64,000 nucleotides of DNA from Tritrichomonas musculus (GCA_039105265.1 JAPFFF010000003.1:7688001-7752000); one strand, 5' to 3'. Positions 10,948 to 21,860 are shown, counted from the stretch's first letter. Notes: generated by a model not told the origin, from the letters alone. Program-made: numbers and translations.

Positions 10948-12111
10948 CCCTTGTGGACTTTGGACTATTTAATTTTTGGACTTTTTTAGAGGACTTTTTT
11001 AACACCATAAAAATCAAAAAATGTATACTTCTTAGATTTTTTATAGGTAGGACAAAATAACGTATTTGTCAAAAACATAAAGCGAAATTTTAAAAAACGC
11101 TAGAAACTTCCCAAACTTATATATTTGTTTCATGAAAATATGATTAAGAAAACATCTAAATTTGGTGGAAATTCTTGAGTTGGATTTTTTTTTATCATCA
11201 TTTTTTTGAAATTTGAATTTAAAATAATTATATCCTGCTATATATTAAATTCAAATGTTATTTTATTATTTTCTTTATTTATATACTATATATAATATAT
11301 ATAAATATAATAATAATTTAGAAATATTTATTATTCATCAGTGAATTGATGGAAAAAATTTAATACAATTTAAGAAAAAATAGAAGATCAAATTTCCTTT
11401 TTATTTTTATTTTATTATATTATAAAAACTTATATAACAACAAAAGTCGACTTAAAAATGAAAAAGAAGAAGAAAATCTTAAAGGAAATTATCCCAAACT
11501 TTTTCAAAAAGAATTGAATTTTGGAATTTTTAAAAATGCATTTTTCATGTTAAATAAAATAAATATTTATTTATTAATGATTATACTAAATTTAATATAA
11601 TATTATAGATATATGTAAACATAAATAATTATCTTTTTTAATGATAATTATAGGATATATTAATATTATTTATTTTAAAGAAAATACATAATTTTCACAA
11701 AACTCAACTCAAGAAATTGGATGAAACTTGGTAAACAGAATATGTAGATATCATATAATATTATATATCAAATAGAAGATATTCCTACGTTTTTTTATTT
11801 TTTTTGACAAAACTCGTTATTCTGGCCGACCTATGATTTTTTGGACTTTTTAATTTATGAAATCTAATACAATATTTTGAATGATGCGCGTTTAAATACG
11901 TTTTTATTCAGAATTTTTTTACTGAAATTTCAAAAGAAAATTGGATAAATATTTACTCAAATAATTACTTGAAAAAGTTGGATTTTGAATGCATGGACTT
12001 TTTTTTGGACTTTTGGAAGTTTTCTTGGACTAGGGACTTTTAAACCTATTTGGTCAAACAAACTAATTCAAATGTCACTTTTTGGACTTAACGTATTTTT
12101 TCTGCAAAGGG
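10948..12111. mobile_element. Candidate decayed piggyBac-like non-autonomous element
   Basis: The left end reads TTAA then CCCTTGTGGAC; the right end, on the reverse strand, reads ATAA then CCCTTTGCAGA. That fits the piggyBac habit of a TTAA target site and termini starting CCC, with one target copy mutated. The inverted match is only about 10-12 bases with mismatches. The interior is non-coding and carries many GGACTTT words in the same orientation. A chance match is possible. Confidence 0.25.
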
Positions 12112-12215
12112 TTATTGCCGAATATATTTTAGTTTTGTTTTTGTTTTTCGAACAGATTGAAATTAAATAAAACAGAAAAAATTGAATGAAACTTTACAGT
12201 ATTCGTTCTTTCATT

Positions 12216-12257
<42 letters not shown>

Positions 12258-12265
12258 ATAGGGGA

Positions 12266-12319
12266 ATACTTATCGCCCTCGATACTTATTGACCCCGGAG
12301 GTAAAGGTCAATATTGACA
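12266..12319. repeat. G+C-rich motif, copy shared with the tandem array
   Basis: A block of about 54 bases starting ATACTTATCGCCC, containing TTGACCCCGGAGG and ending in GGTCAATATTGAC. Nearly the same block occurs at 31393-31447 and 36124-36178, and in shortened form at 23225-23262. It stands out from the A+T-rich surroundings and has internal dyad symmetry (ATTGACC pairing with GGTCAAT). In this copy the final 14-base palindrome has one mismatch. Confidence 0.7.
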
Positions 12320-13579
12320 TTGTATCGTACATCAGAAAAAAATGTTTGAAACTTTTTTGCCCTTTTGCAAAAAATACCATGAGCACATAAATATTATCTT
12401 TTGGAAGAACAAAAATAGTTTCATAGATTTTCATTTATAAAACTCTCTTTGGAATAATGAATTTGTATTTTTTTTTTTCCTGCAAATAAAATTCATTTAT
12501 AAAAAAACAGTATAATTCATTTGCCAACATTGATCAATGTTTTTTTCTGCAAAAAATTAATATTTTGAAAAATCAGAAAAATTTTTTTATTTATATTGCA
12601 ATAGATTGTTTAAAACCATTAGAAATGGTTCATCCATTATAAGACACTTTGATGTAGATTCCCGAATCACTAGCATTAGAAAAGCAAATAAAATATGAAA
12701 ATAAATAAAAAATTAATTTCTCAGAATTTTTTTGTCATATTTATTTTTTTTATTATAATTGAAAAAGTAGCTTCTATATTTTACTACAAATGGAGTGGCC
12801 TTCAAAAAGTGAACAATTGAAAAGAATTACACATTTTGGTACCATCTTTAAATTCAAATAAAATGTTAAAGGCTAGACCTAAAAGCCTCTGAATTCCTTT
12901 CAATTTCTGAAACTTTTTAAAAGTAAACGATCAAAAAAAATTCAATGAATTTTTTTTTTTTAAAAAAAAACTAATAAATGCAGCAATATTTTATTACCAA
13001 CGACTTTGGAATTGATTTCTGAATTCTCAGGAAAAAATTGGGCAATAGGCCAGATAACTTTATAAACCAGAATATTCATGCGCTATTATAAGATAACTTA
13101 ATAGAAAAAGAGCTTGAATATGAGGAAAATCCATTAATTAGTTTTTAATAAAGCTCCTTTAAAATTTATCTTTCTTTTTCTTTTTTTTTAAAAAAAAAAA
13201 AAATATATATTCTAAATATAAAATGAAAGCAGGCCTTTTTTATATTTATAATAATTATATAAATATTTACATATTTTAAATTTCTATAATACCCCCAAAC
13301 TCTATTAGAATAAGTTAAAAAATGAGAAAAATGAACATTTTGTCGAAACATATATAAAAATAAATTGTATGTAAAATGATCGTTTAGATAGAAATTCAAT
13401 GGTTTTATTCATAATAAAAATATTCAAAAAAAAGAAGGAAGGAGTGATATTTGATGAGTTTTATTAACACTTTTAAAATCAATACATAACCCAGCATTAG
13501 AAATCATAGTAAATATAAAAATATCATGGAAAAATTGTGGATCAGAAATGAGCCAATGAATTATGAAATTGGTTGCTTT

Positions 13580-13735
13580 AAAAAACAATCTTTAAAGAGG
13601 ATTGCCTCGTATGTTGCAGTTGAAATATAATTTGCTTTCTTATTTGAAGATTTTAAAGGTATATTAGTATCCATGCTAAAATATGTAGCTGTTCGTGCTT
13701 TACTAGCTTGCATTGTAAAATTACCTCTTACTTTG
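13580..13735 (-). pseudogene. coding-like fragment, unidentified
   Basis: The reverse strand reads an open stretch with ordinary amino-acid composition (GNFTMQASKARTATYFSMD, then SNKKANYISTATYEAILFK) before a stop. It could be a remnant of a protein gene or a very small gene. No family recognised, and the composition contrast with the flanks is the only evidence. Confidence 0.25.
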
Positions 13736-14651
13736 CTTTACATGGAGTAACAACAAGTATAAATAATGACTAAAAGATGCTTTCCTCTTAAAAAATAAAA
13801 TGGCATCTTCTTTTAATTTTTTTCATATAAATTCAATGGTTTTTATTATAAAAATTGAAAGAAATTGAGTCTTCAGAAACAAATAAACCACTTTTTAAGG
13901 GGAAATTTCAAATAGCCTTCAAATATTCTAAATCTCATTATTGTCCATCTCAAAAATACATTTGTTCGACTCAAATATTGAAGGCTATTTGAAAAAGTTG
14001 CCAAATCTTAAAACTTTTTAAATAAATTGAAATTTTCGGTTATAAAATTTAAAAAGAAAAAGGCAAAAATCCTTAAAACTTCATATAAAATACTTTACAA
14101 TCAAAAAAATTGATTTTGTGATGATTAAATATTTTTGGATTTTGAAATTTGTACAAATTAAACCAGAAAAATAATTGTGAGGAAATTCAATTTTGAAATA
14201 ATTCCTAAGCTTTTTGTTTGAAAATTTTTCAATTTTTCAGAAATACTCTGAATTTACTTCAATTATTGAGTAAAAATAATCTTAGTTTTACTGCAATATA
14301 TAATAATAAATTAATTACAATATCATTATAATTATTGTGGATATAAAACAAAAAAAATATAGAATATAAATAATATGTAAAAATCAGAATATAGGCCTAT
14401 AAAAAATAATTGCTAAAAAAAATTATTTTATATAAATAAAATGAAAAAATAAAAAAATATAATTTTTTTTATATTTATACAAATTAAAGGTTTTTTTATG
14501 CTGAAATTAGTTTATATGCTGAAATAAATATTTAAATTATTCTATATAAAAGATAAATATTGCAATACAAATTTTTATTTTTTCACTCACATTTATTTAA
14601 CAAATATCAATTCAATTAAAACATGCGATCAAAATTTTTTATTAATTTTTA

Positions 14652-15506
14652 ATGTGCTTCAATAAAGAATTAAGCTTCATATTTTCAATTACAAGTTTGG
14701 GAGTTGCTTTTTGGGCAAGCACAGGGAAAGGAATTTGGGCCAACATTGAAAAATGGAGGCTTCATCGAATTGAAGCTTGTTTTGCATATTTTTGTTTCAT
14801 GGAGTTATTACAGTTCATTCAATACTTTGTGATTGATCAATGTGATAATTTAATCAATACTTATTCAACAGCACTCGGCTATATTCATATTTGTTGGCAG
14901 CCATTATTTACAAATCTTATTATGAGTGCTCTTGATCGAAAGAATCTTGACAGAAGCCGCGATAAAACATGGGAAGTTATTTTTAAAGCCTGTTTTATCA
15001 TTGGAATCTTTATGGCAGCCAGAATTATAATTCCAGCAATAGTTACCCCCGAAGTATTAAATCATTATTTCAGACCCTGCTACCATGAAATGGATACTCT
15101 TTGTGCAGAAAGAGATTCCTGGAGAACTTGTTCAACTACCGGATTATATCATATTCGCTGGAACTTTAAAATGATAGCGGCATCTTATTTATTCCCAAAT
15201 ATAGGTTTACACTTTATAACAATGTTTGTCCTTCCATTTGCAATGGGAATGCATTTTGAGTCAGTTCTTCTTTTTATCTCAGGTCCAGGATTGGCCATCT
15301 TTTTCCCAGTTGACGATGGAGAGCGTTCTGCTATCTGGTGCTTCCTTTCTGTTATGGAAGAATTGATTACATTTGGTTCTCAAATTCTCATGATAAATTA
15401 TTCCAGAAAGAGAAAAACTACAAAAAGCGAACAAAAAATTAGTTCTAAAACAAAAGAAAAAGAAGCTTTCTTTAATAGACTCAAAAAGCAATTCTTTTTA
15501 AATTGA
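14652..15506 (+). CDS. Seven-TM membrane protein, DUF5765-like
   Basis: 284 residues. Seven hydrophobic segments can be placed at about 8-25, 40-62, 73-92, 110-132, 175-200, 203-220 and 228-247, followed by a Lys/Ser-rich cytosolic-type tail. The N-terminus MCFNKELSF and the patterns FMELLQFIQYFVIDQC (about 50-65) and LGYIHICWQPLF (about 75-86) recall the DUF5765 family, whose members start MCWS/MCFS and share an LQ..TY..IDQC..LGYIHI..QP pattern; this is from memory. Function is unknown for that family; a membrane sensor or channel is only a guess. The ATG at 14652 fits the usual N-terminus exactly. A+T-rich flanks are free of other genes. Confidence 0.75.
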   Translation: MCFNKELSFIFSITSLGVAFWASTGKGIWANIEKWRLHRIEACFAYFCFMELLQFIQYFVIDQCDNLINTYSTALGYIHICWQPLFTNLIMSALDRKNLDRSRDKTWEVIFKACFIIGIFMAARIIIPAIVTPEVLNHYFRPCYHEMDTLCAERDSWRTCSTTGLYHIRWNFKMIAASYLFPNIGLHFITMFVLPFAMGMHFESVLLFISGPGLAIFFPVDDGERSAIWCFLSVMEELITFGSQILMINYSRKRKTTKSEQKISSKTKEKEAFFNRLKKQFFLN

Positions 15507-16750
15507 AAAAAATAAAAAGTATTTCAACTTTATATTTTCTCTCTTCAATCGTTTTTCAAATTAAAAAAATGATAGTATTTCACAAAAATTGTGAAGTTTT
15601 GAATGAATTATGGATTGAAACAATAAAAAATAACGTATTTTAATATTTTTATTTTCTAAATATCTTTTTTGAAAAAGCATTTTCAGATAAAATACATTAG
15701 CTGTATAATTTAATATAATACTTAATATTTAAATAAAGCATTAACGCATGATTATCAAAAAAAATTGAAAAAAAAAAAAAATTCATTTTTTAATATCTTC
15801 AATAAAAGTAAATATTTTTTAGATATATTAAGATAATATTATTATACATGATTAAATTGCATGATTAGTGCTGTTTATATTGACTTTATACTTTAAATTT
15901 GTGATATTTCAAGCAAAACATGGCAAAAATCAATCTTTTCAATGTCTAAACAAAATATTTCTTAATTTAAAGTAATAATCATCATTTTGTTACATCTATT
16001 GAGTAGTATATTTAAATTTAAAAGAAGTCGGCTCGAACATCCCATCTATAAACTTCGTTAAAATTACGAGCATGATATTTCATCATTCAACGATTTAATG
16101 ATTTATATTCTTTAGTATTTTATTATAAATTTATTTTAATACTTATATAATAGATAAAATACCAAATATATACTTATTATTTAAAAATAATAATATTTTG
16201 AATAATTGAATGTACATTCAAATATGAATACTTTAAGGTATTTTCAATTTTCTTTTTTCAAATCTGAATGTACGATGGTAATTATCTTTAATTCAAAACT
16301 TGTATTTATCAAAAAAAAAAAAGTGGATGATATCTTGTATCAAACATTATGATCGCATTTATGGCTCATGAAATATAAAATATTCTATAAATTAGTTAAT
16401 ATATTTTTAAATTTGAAATTATTAATTGCAATTTAGTATAATTTTTTAAACCTCAAATCTGAAATTGATTGTAATATTACTCAGTGCTTTATAAATCTGA
16501 AATCATTTTTTGATAATCAAATTTAGAGGATTCTATTTTAAAATATATAAAAAGGCAAAAAGATTATAATTTTATTCAGTGTTTAAAATCAATGGTAAAT
16601 TATTCAGTGTTTTATTTTAAATCTGAAAACCTTTTTTTGATAATCAAGTTTATATTTCGAAAGTCAATTCAAGAAATTCTTAATTATAAGCATATGCACA
16701 TCATTTAAAAAACGAATACTTTATAAATTATTGATATTAAAGCAACAAAA
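15507..16750. other. intergenic with a short imperfect duplication
   Basis: No gene seen. An approximately 55-base segment at about 16471-16525 (containing CTTTATAAATCTGAAA and TTTTTGATAATCAA) recurs in diverged form at about 16594-16650, a direct duplication with a period near 120 bases. The rest is A+T-rich spacer between convergent genes. Confidence 0.5.
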
Positions 16751-18142
16751 TTAAATCAAAAACCCGAAAAATTCAAGTGCCGATAAAGCTATGTGATAAA
16801 AACCGCCGGTGTTAACGCCTGTCTCTCTCAACCTCAAGTATCTATAGCATTCATCCTTCTTCATCTTTTCCTGAATGCAGAATGTCTGAGCTGCGTTTGC
16901 ATTATCAAGTGAAGAGATTGCATTTCTCGTATCCAAAACTTTCCAATCATCATCCAAGTCGGAGTTTGAACCCTCGATGCACCAATTCTTCAGATGATGA
17001 TTTCCTCTTCCAAAATCGTGTCTAGAACGGATTGAATAAGAAGTTGGCCGCACTTTTCTTTCACCGAAATCAAATTTAATCCAAGAATTTTTCTCATCAT
17101 CCGACATGAAATAATGATTATTGTCTTCCAAATCAACAACGTATTCTGGATAACGGTTATTGAATGTAGATGATGAAGTGACAATGACTGTTCCATTTTC
17201 TGAAACATTTCCACCACTTTCATCAGTCAAATAATCAATTATTCCTTTAAAACGTTCATTTTCATCGAATTCAAATTCATGATGCGAATATCTCTCACTT
17301 CTCAATCCTTCCAATGAATACAAATTCATATAAAAGCATTTTTTAAGCTTTGTCCACATCTCATGTGATATTTGTGATGAATTCAATTTTTGAATGAAGC
17401 TCACAAATTTTCTTTCACTCAATTCATTCAATTGAATTTGTTCATAAAATGAAACAAGGCCAAAGTCACTGTCTTCTTTTTCATCTTCTGAGCTGTTTGC
17501 AAAAATTTGTTCAATGAAGTCAAGTAATGAATCTTCACTTTTCAATTTCAAATATTTGTTTGAAATAATTGAATAAAGAATTGACTTAGGTAATTGAAAA
17601 AGTTTGTTTGGATCGAGAGAATAAAAATGTCTGGAAATTAGATCAATTATCAAAGAATAGTCAAAATCGGGTGATTCTTGTGTTAGGTACTGAAAAAGTT
17701 GTAATTGGCCGATATATTTCTCAAAATTTGATTTCTTTATTTTTATCGGAAATAGTTCGTCGATTTTCTTGAATAATTCGTTGTTTTCTAGGAGAAGTGC
17801 TATGAATCGCATTTTTACACTCTGTTCTTCATTGATTTCAATTTGATGGCCACTCGAAATTTGATGTAAATGGGAAATAACGTCATCTGTAAAAATTTCG
17901 TTGTATTTGAGTGAAAATTCACTAGATGAATCAAAAAGATGATGATAATCGATATAATCAATGCATGGATCTGAATAATGAAGACGTGAAACTTGAGGTG
18001 AAATAAAGTCTGCATAGATGTTATTCATTTTGATTTCTTGTCGATAACCAAAAATAAATTTAAACACATTTCCTTCTTTGAATGCATTTGGAACAATATT
18101 TTTCAACCCAGATGAAGAAAGAATAATTGTTTTTGTTTCCAT
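16751..18142 (-). CDS. BTB-like / F5-8C (discoidin-like) domain protein
   Basis: 463 residues from an ATG. The N-terminal about 130 residues contain FIFGYRQEIKMNNIYADFIS, the opening of the trichomonad BTB-like family, followed by a BACK-like helical middle. From about residue 290 the protein has FKGIIDYLTDESGGN, WIKFDFGERKVRPTSYSIRS, HLKNWCIEGSNSD and a closing FHYI-like segment (FYHIALSALEFFG), the pattern of an F5/8 type C (discoidin-like) beta-sandwich. The combination is common in trichomonads; it may act as an intracellular adaptor, but ligands are unknown. Length and domain order look complete. Its first about 57 codons plus the upstream tRNA-Leu are copied in all four units of the array at 22.8-40.5 kb, and a broken relative lies at 51-53.4 kb. 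The sequence just before the ATG (CCATTTA) is weakly Inr-like. Confidence 0.8.
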   Translation of the reverse strand: METKTIILSSSGLKNIVPNAFKEGNVFKFIFGYRQEIKMNNIYADFISPQVSRLHYSDPCIDYIDYHHLFDSSSEFSLKYNEIFTDDVISHLHQISSGHQIEINEEQSVKMRFIALLLENNELFKKIDELFPIKIKKSNFEKYIGQLQLFQYLTQESPDFDYSLIIDLISRHFYSLDPNKLFQLPKSILYSIISNKYLKLKSEDSLLDFIEQIFANSSEDEKEDSDFGLVSFYEQIQLNELSERKFVSFIQKLNSSQISHEMWTKLKKCFYMNLYSLEGLRSERYSHHEFEFDENERFKGIIDYLTDESGGNVSENGTVIVTSSSTFNNRYPEYVVDLEDNNHYFMSDDEKNSWIKFDFGERKVRPTSYSIRSRHDFGRGNHHLKNWCIEGSNSDLDDDWKVLDTRNAISSLDNANAAQTFCIQEKMKKDECYRYLRLRETGVNTGGFYHIALSALEFFGFLI

Positions 18143-18185
18143 TAATATAAATGGCCAATTTAAGATTCAAAATAAAAACAAAAAA

Positions 18186-18265
18186 TGGTTGCTGTGGGGT
18201 TCGAACCCACGCCCTCTCGGACCAGTGCCTTAAACTGGCGCCTTAGACCACTCGGCCAAACAACC
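18186..18265 (-). tRNA. tRNA-Leu (AAG)
   Basis: The 80-base reverse-strand sequence folds as a class II tRNA: acceptor GGTTGTT/AGCAACC with discriminator A, D stem GCC/GGC, anticodon stem CCAGT/ACTGG with loop TTAAGGC (anticodon AAG), an 11-base variable arm, and T arm GTGGG-TTCGAAC-CCCAC. No CCA and no intron. It lies 43 bases upstream of the BTB/F5-8C gene on the same strand. Four more copies lie in the tandem array. Confidence 0.95.
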
Positions 18266-18548
18266 TTATGTGGAACTGAATTGATTTAGTTATTTGAAAT
18301 GAAAATAAACTCTAATGTTCTTTTTTTATTTGAGTTATTTGTTGAAAAAAAGATTAGAAATTGAACATTTCATAATAAAATTATATTTAAAAAGTAAAAA
18401 ATGGGTATTAACATGATTAAAAATCAAATTTAATTTCCAAAATAAAAGAATCGCGATCAAAATATCAAGTTTTTCAAAAAGTTGTATCAAATTCAATTAT
18501 TCATTCAAAATTTATTCAAAAAAAAATCCATTTTTTTAACTTGAAAAA

Positions 18549-20696
18549 ATGAAAGTTATTGGATATAACGGCAATCATGGCCTAGCTGGAAGTTTAAACA
18601 ATCAATCCAGTGGATCTGATGATATTAAAACTCCTTGCCAATCACGTCTAGATGTTCCTTCTTTATTATCTTTTTCAACTTTTCGTCCATCTATTTGGAT
18701 TATGCGAAATGGCGATGCATTTGCCGTTGGTCCTAACCAAAAAGGAGGAATCATGTCAACTATGCCAAAAGTAGAGTTCAAAAAAGACACCAAAATTGAA
18801 TTTAAAAACAAAAACGGCAAACCAGTCAAATTCATCTCGGCTGTTTGTGGTGATGAATACACGCTTTACCAAGTCTCAGAAGAAACGGCCAGCGCCCTAT
18901 CCCAGCTTGTTTATGCTCATAATGATAAAGACACCATTTTTCTTAATATTGGTAAACGGTCACCGCTGTCACTTTTTGGTGGTCGGTATACATCAGCAGT
19001 AATTGACACCGAAGGTGGAGTAATCATCATTACAGAGTCGGTTTACAAATCTCCGACATCAGAGCTTGAAAGTCTGAGTCTTCCAGATGGCGACAGAGCT
19101 GTCAAGGTCGCGTGCTGTGACGAGTCAGTCATTGTGCTTGGTGAGAGTGGCCGAGTGTTCGAATGTTCTTTGAAAACAGCAAATAATTCATTTTCAGAGG
19201 TCTGCGAACTTTCAGGAATCAATATCAAAGAAATCAGTGGTGTATATAATCACTTTTTTGCTGTTTCAGAAGACGGAAAAGTCTTTGGCCGCGGAAATAA
19301 TGATAACAACAGACTTGGAATGCCAAATGGCATAAAAGATGTGAAAGAATTCAAAGTTGTTGAATCACTGAACAAGTATCATATCGTTGAAGCTTTCGCT
19401 GGATATAGTGAATCATTATTTAAAACATTAGATGGCAAATTTTTTGGCTGCGGATCGAACAGCTGCGGGCATCTGATGCTCAAAGATGTAAACAAACGAA
19501 ATGTTTATCCACCATTAAAGACAACGATCACACGCGATGCCACATTCTGCATTTTAGGGAACTCCAAGTCAGCTGCATTTTATGGTGTTGATCCTCCTCC
19601 AAACACGCCAAACAGAAAAGTCAGCCAATTCAGCGAAACAATTAATCCGCGAAAAATTTCCAAGAAAGTTTCAACAAAGACGAAAGACGAACCAAAAAAT
19701 ATTCAAGAACTGCTGAAACAGCTTGAATTGACAAAAGAAGAAAACGCATCACTAAAGAAAGAACTGAAGCAATCGAAAAAACGGATTTCAGAACTTGAGC
19801 AAGAAGTCAAAAAACTGAAAGAGAAGTCCTCGCCAGAAAAGAAAGAAGTCAAGAAAGGCTGTGGACTAGACATAATTGATACAGAGACACTTGACAAGCT
19901 GAAGCGTATCAAGTCGCTTGGACGAGGAGCGACATCAGAAGTCTTCGAAGTTGTGCGTGAGGAGCGACTTGCGCTGAAAGTCTACAACTTGGAACTTTTG
20001 ACAGACAATGAAAATGAAGAAGAAGAGAAGGTTGTCATCAACATGAAGAACGCGCGACGATTCCTTTTCGAGTACGAAAGCATAAATCAGCTTGACCACA
20101 AGAACATCATCAAAGCGTTCGGCATCAGCTTTGGCGACTCGACGCATCCTCCAGCGATTCTCCTTGAGCACTGCGCGTCGAACCTGAAGAAGAAGATCAA
20201 GAAGCTGACGGATTCAGAACGAATCAGTGCGATAGTCGACATCAGCAGCGCGATGAAGGAAGTTCACTCAATTGGCCTCATTCACCGTGATCTGAAGCTT
20301 GAAAACATTCTTGTTGACGAGAACAACAATATCAAAGTGAGCGACTTTGGCCTTTGCACGCTGATGACGCTGGACACAGAAACGATGAGCCGCACACAGA
20401 TGGCAGGCACGCTGAAGTACATGGCACCGGAACTTGTGCAGGAAAGAACGGACTACGATGAAAAAGTTGATGTTTACGCATTCGGCGTTGTCGTCTTCCT
20501 GATCCTCACGAAAGGCGAATTCCCAAAGATCAGTCTTTACGACGTCGGTGCTGGCAAGAAGGCCGACATTCCAAGCAGCGTCAGCAGTTTCTCACGCGAC
20601 CTAATCAACAAGTGCTGGTCATACAAATCGTCAGACAGGCCATCATTCGCCGAAATCTGCGACACTCTGAAAGGGAACGAAAGCAAACTTATTTAA
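18549..20696 (+). CDS. RCC1-like / coiled-coil / TKL-like protein kinase
   Basis: 715 residues. Residues 1-340 resemble RCC1-type beta-propeller repeats (MKVIGYNGNHGLAG at the start, GKVFGRGNNDNNRLG, DGKFFGCGSNSCGHL). About 375-440 is a Lys/Glu-rich coiled coil (LEQEVKKLKEK). About 455-712 is a kinase domain with GRGATSEVFEV, Lys477 in LALK, HRD at 579-581, KLEN, DFG at 599-601, GTLKYMAPE, a DVYAFG segment and a final RPSF. All catalytic residues are present, so it is probably an active Ser/Thr kinase. In trichomonads and other protists RCC1-kinase fusions are known; what the propeller binds here is unknown. From about 19680 onward codons are visibly richer in G and C than in the first half. 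No membrane segment. Confidence 0.88.
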   Translation: MKVIGYNGNHGLAGSLNNQSSGSDDIKTPCQSRLDVPSLLSFSTFRPSIWIMRNGDAFAVGPNQKGGIMSTMPKVEFKKDTKIEFKNKNGKPVKFISAVCGDEYTLYQVSEETASALSQLVYAHNDKDTIFLNIGKRSPLSLFGGRYTSAVIDTEGGVIIITESVYKSPTSELESLSLPDGDRAVKVACCDESVIVLGESGRVFECSLKTANNSFSEVCELSGINIKEISGVYNHFFAVSEDGKVFGRGNNDNNRLGMPNGIKDVKEFKVVESLNKYHIVEAFAGYSESLFKTLDGKFFGCGSNSCGHLMLKDVNKRNVYPPLKTTITRDATFCILGNSKSAAFYGVDPPPNTPNRKVSQFSETINPRKISKKVSTKTKDEPKNIQELLKQLELTKEENASLKKELKQSKKRISELEQEVKKLKEKSSPEKKEVKKGCGLDIIDTETLDKLKRIKSLGRGATSEVFEVVREERLALKVYNLELLTDNENEEEEKVVINMKNARRFLFEYESINQLDHKNIIKAFGISFGDSTHPPAILLEHCASNLKKKIKKLTDSERISAIVDISSAMKEVHSIGLIHRDLKLENILVDENNNIKVSDFGLCTLMTLDTETMSRTQMAGTLKYMAPELVQERTDYDEKVDVYAFGVVVFLILTKGEFPKISLYDVGAGKKADIPSSVSSFSRDLINKCWSYKSSDRPSFAEICDTLKGNESKLI

Positions 20697-20879
20697 CTGG
20701 CCAACTTTGCATATCATAATATTCATCCATAATTAACAAGTGATGAATAATGATAAAAATAAAAGTAAAATTTTAATTTTTATTATTATTTCATTTAATT
20801 TTATAATATAATAGTAAAATATTAAATTAGATATAGCAAAATAAAGAAGAAAAAACTATTATATTTTGAAATATCGATA

Positions 20880-21190
20880 AAATAATTATTAAATTAACTT
20901 TTTTGCCTTAATTACGAAATAATTATAAATGATCATGTTCTTTCATAGATAAGATATGTCTATAAAATCAAATTATATCAATGTTTTTGAATAATATCTT
21001 TTATGATGAGAGATCTGTTAGTTTGTGGTGTCAAAAAAAACTTGATGAATATCAGGTTATTTTATTTATATTGATGACTATTTTAAATAGCATCAAATAA
21101 ATAAGAAAATATATTATTATTACAAAATAAAACCTAAAACTCAAAGAGAAATTGAAACTTTTTGAAGCCCATAAAAGAGTGTCACACCCA
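20880..21190 (+). repeat. Dispersed repeat: decayed 5' end of a Sel1-family gene (copy 2)
   Basis: Diverged second copy of 8860-9113, ending in the same peptide scraps (KLKEKLKLFEAHKRVSHP) on the plus strand. Here no Sel1 repeats follow; the sequence runs instead into a minus-strand ankyrin remnant. The gene was therefore truncated after duplication. Confidence 0.55.
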
Positions 21191-21289
21191 TTAATTACCT
21201 ATAAATGGTCAAAATAAGGTCAAATTAACTTTTTTTAAACTTTTTTAATTCCATTAAGATAGTAATTCTGTTACATTATTTTTTTCAAT

Positions 21290-21860
21290 CTAACACAAAA
21301 AACTCTTTAATATCAACATTTTTTAAAAATACTAAAAGACAAACAACATCAATATAACCACTTATAATTGCTTCATGCAATAAAGATTTCACTTTTTATA
21401 TTGTGTAATATTCATCATCTTCTTAATAATAATAATTGTTTCTCACAATTGTTTTTTAGTATTTTCTTGATTTTGTGTCAACATTGAATTTAATAAAACA
21501 GTGTCAAGATTTCCTTTTTGAAGAGCACAATGTAAGCCAGAAGTTACTTCTAAATTATGAGTATATGAAAAGAATAAACTTTCTTCTTAATATTCTGATT
21601 TTGTACTGTCTTCTCCATCACCAATATGTCTTGACTTTTGAATGATTAAATGGTCAACATCACCTTTTTTAATCATAACTGGCGAAGTGCATGATAATTT
21701 TTGAATTGATTTTAAATATCAATTCCTGATAATGTTAAAAGAAATTCAACAATTGTGCTGTAATCATATTTGCATATAAAAGTCATTTGATGATACAAAT
21801 TCAATCATTTGTTTTGAATTTCCCTTTTTAACTAATTTGAAATTATAATGTTTAAGATGC
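21290..21860 (-). pseudogene. Decayed ankyrin-repeat gene
   Basis: The reverse strand in shifting frames gives ankyrin-like peptides: KSLLHEAIISGYIDVVCLL (near 21340-21400), VTSGLHCALQKGNLDTVLL (near 21500-21555), KKGDVDHLIIQKSRHIGDG (near 21615-21675) and KYDYSTIVEFLLTLSGIDI (near 21720-21775). Stops and frameshifts separate them, and no ORF above 60 codons survives. This is a dead relative of the DUF3447/ankyrin family seen intact at 728-1618. Confidence 0.65.

Larger units (their letters stand above)
12112..14651. other. long gene-poor stretch
   Basis: No confident gene. It contains an A-tract of about 38 bases (12218-12255), the conserved G+C-rich motif described next, several homopolymer runs, and two short coding-like scraps: one on the plus strand near 13055-13150 (HALL, then NLIEKELEYEENPLISF) and one on the minus strand near 13580-13735. 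Neither has a start or a recognisable family. Confidence 0.5.

Noticed and set aside
11985-12170. 61-codon ORF rich in Trp, Phe and Gly
   Set aside because: Produced by repeated GGACTTTT words in the possible relic element; no protein-like structure.
12218-12255. A-tract as poly(A) tail of a retrotransposed copy
   Set aside because: The same motif is next to an A-tract at 12 kb but a T-tract in the array in the same motif orientation, and no target-site duplication is visible.
13166-13399. 77-codon minus-strand ORF
   Set aside because: Phe/Tyr/Ile/Lys-rich, begins in homopolymer sequence; looks like chance.
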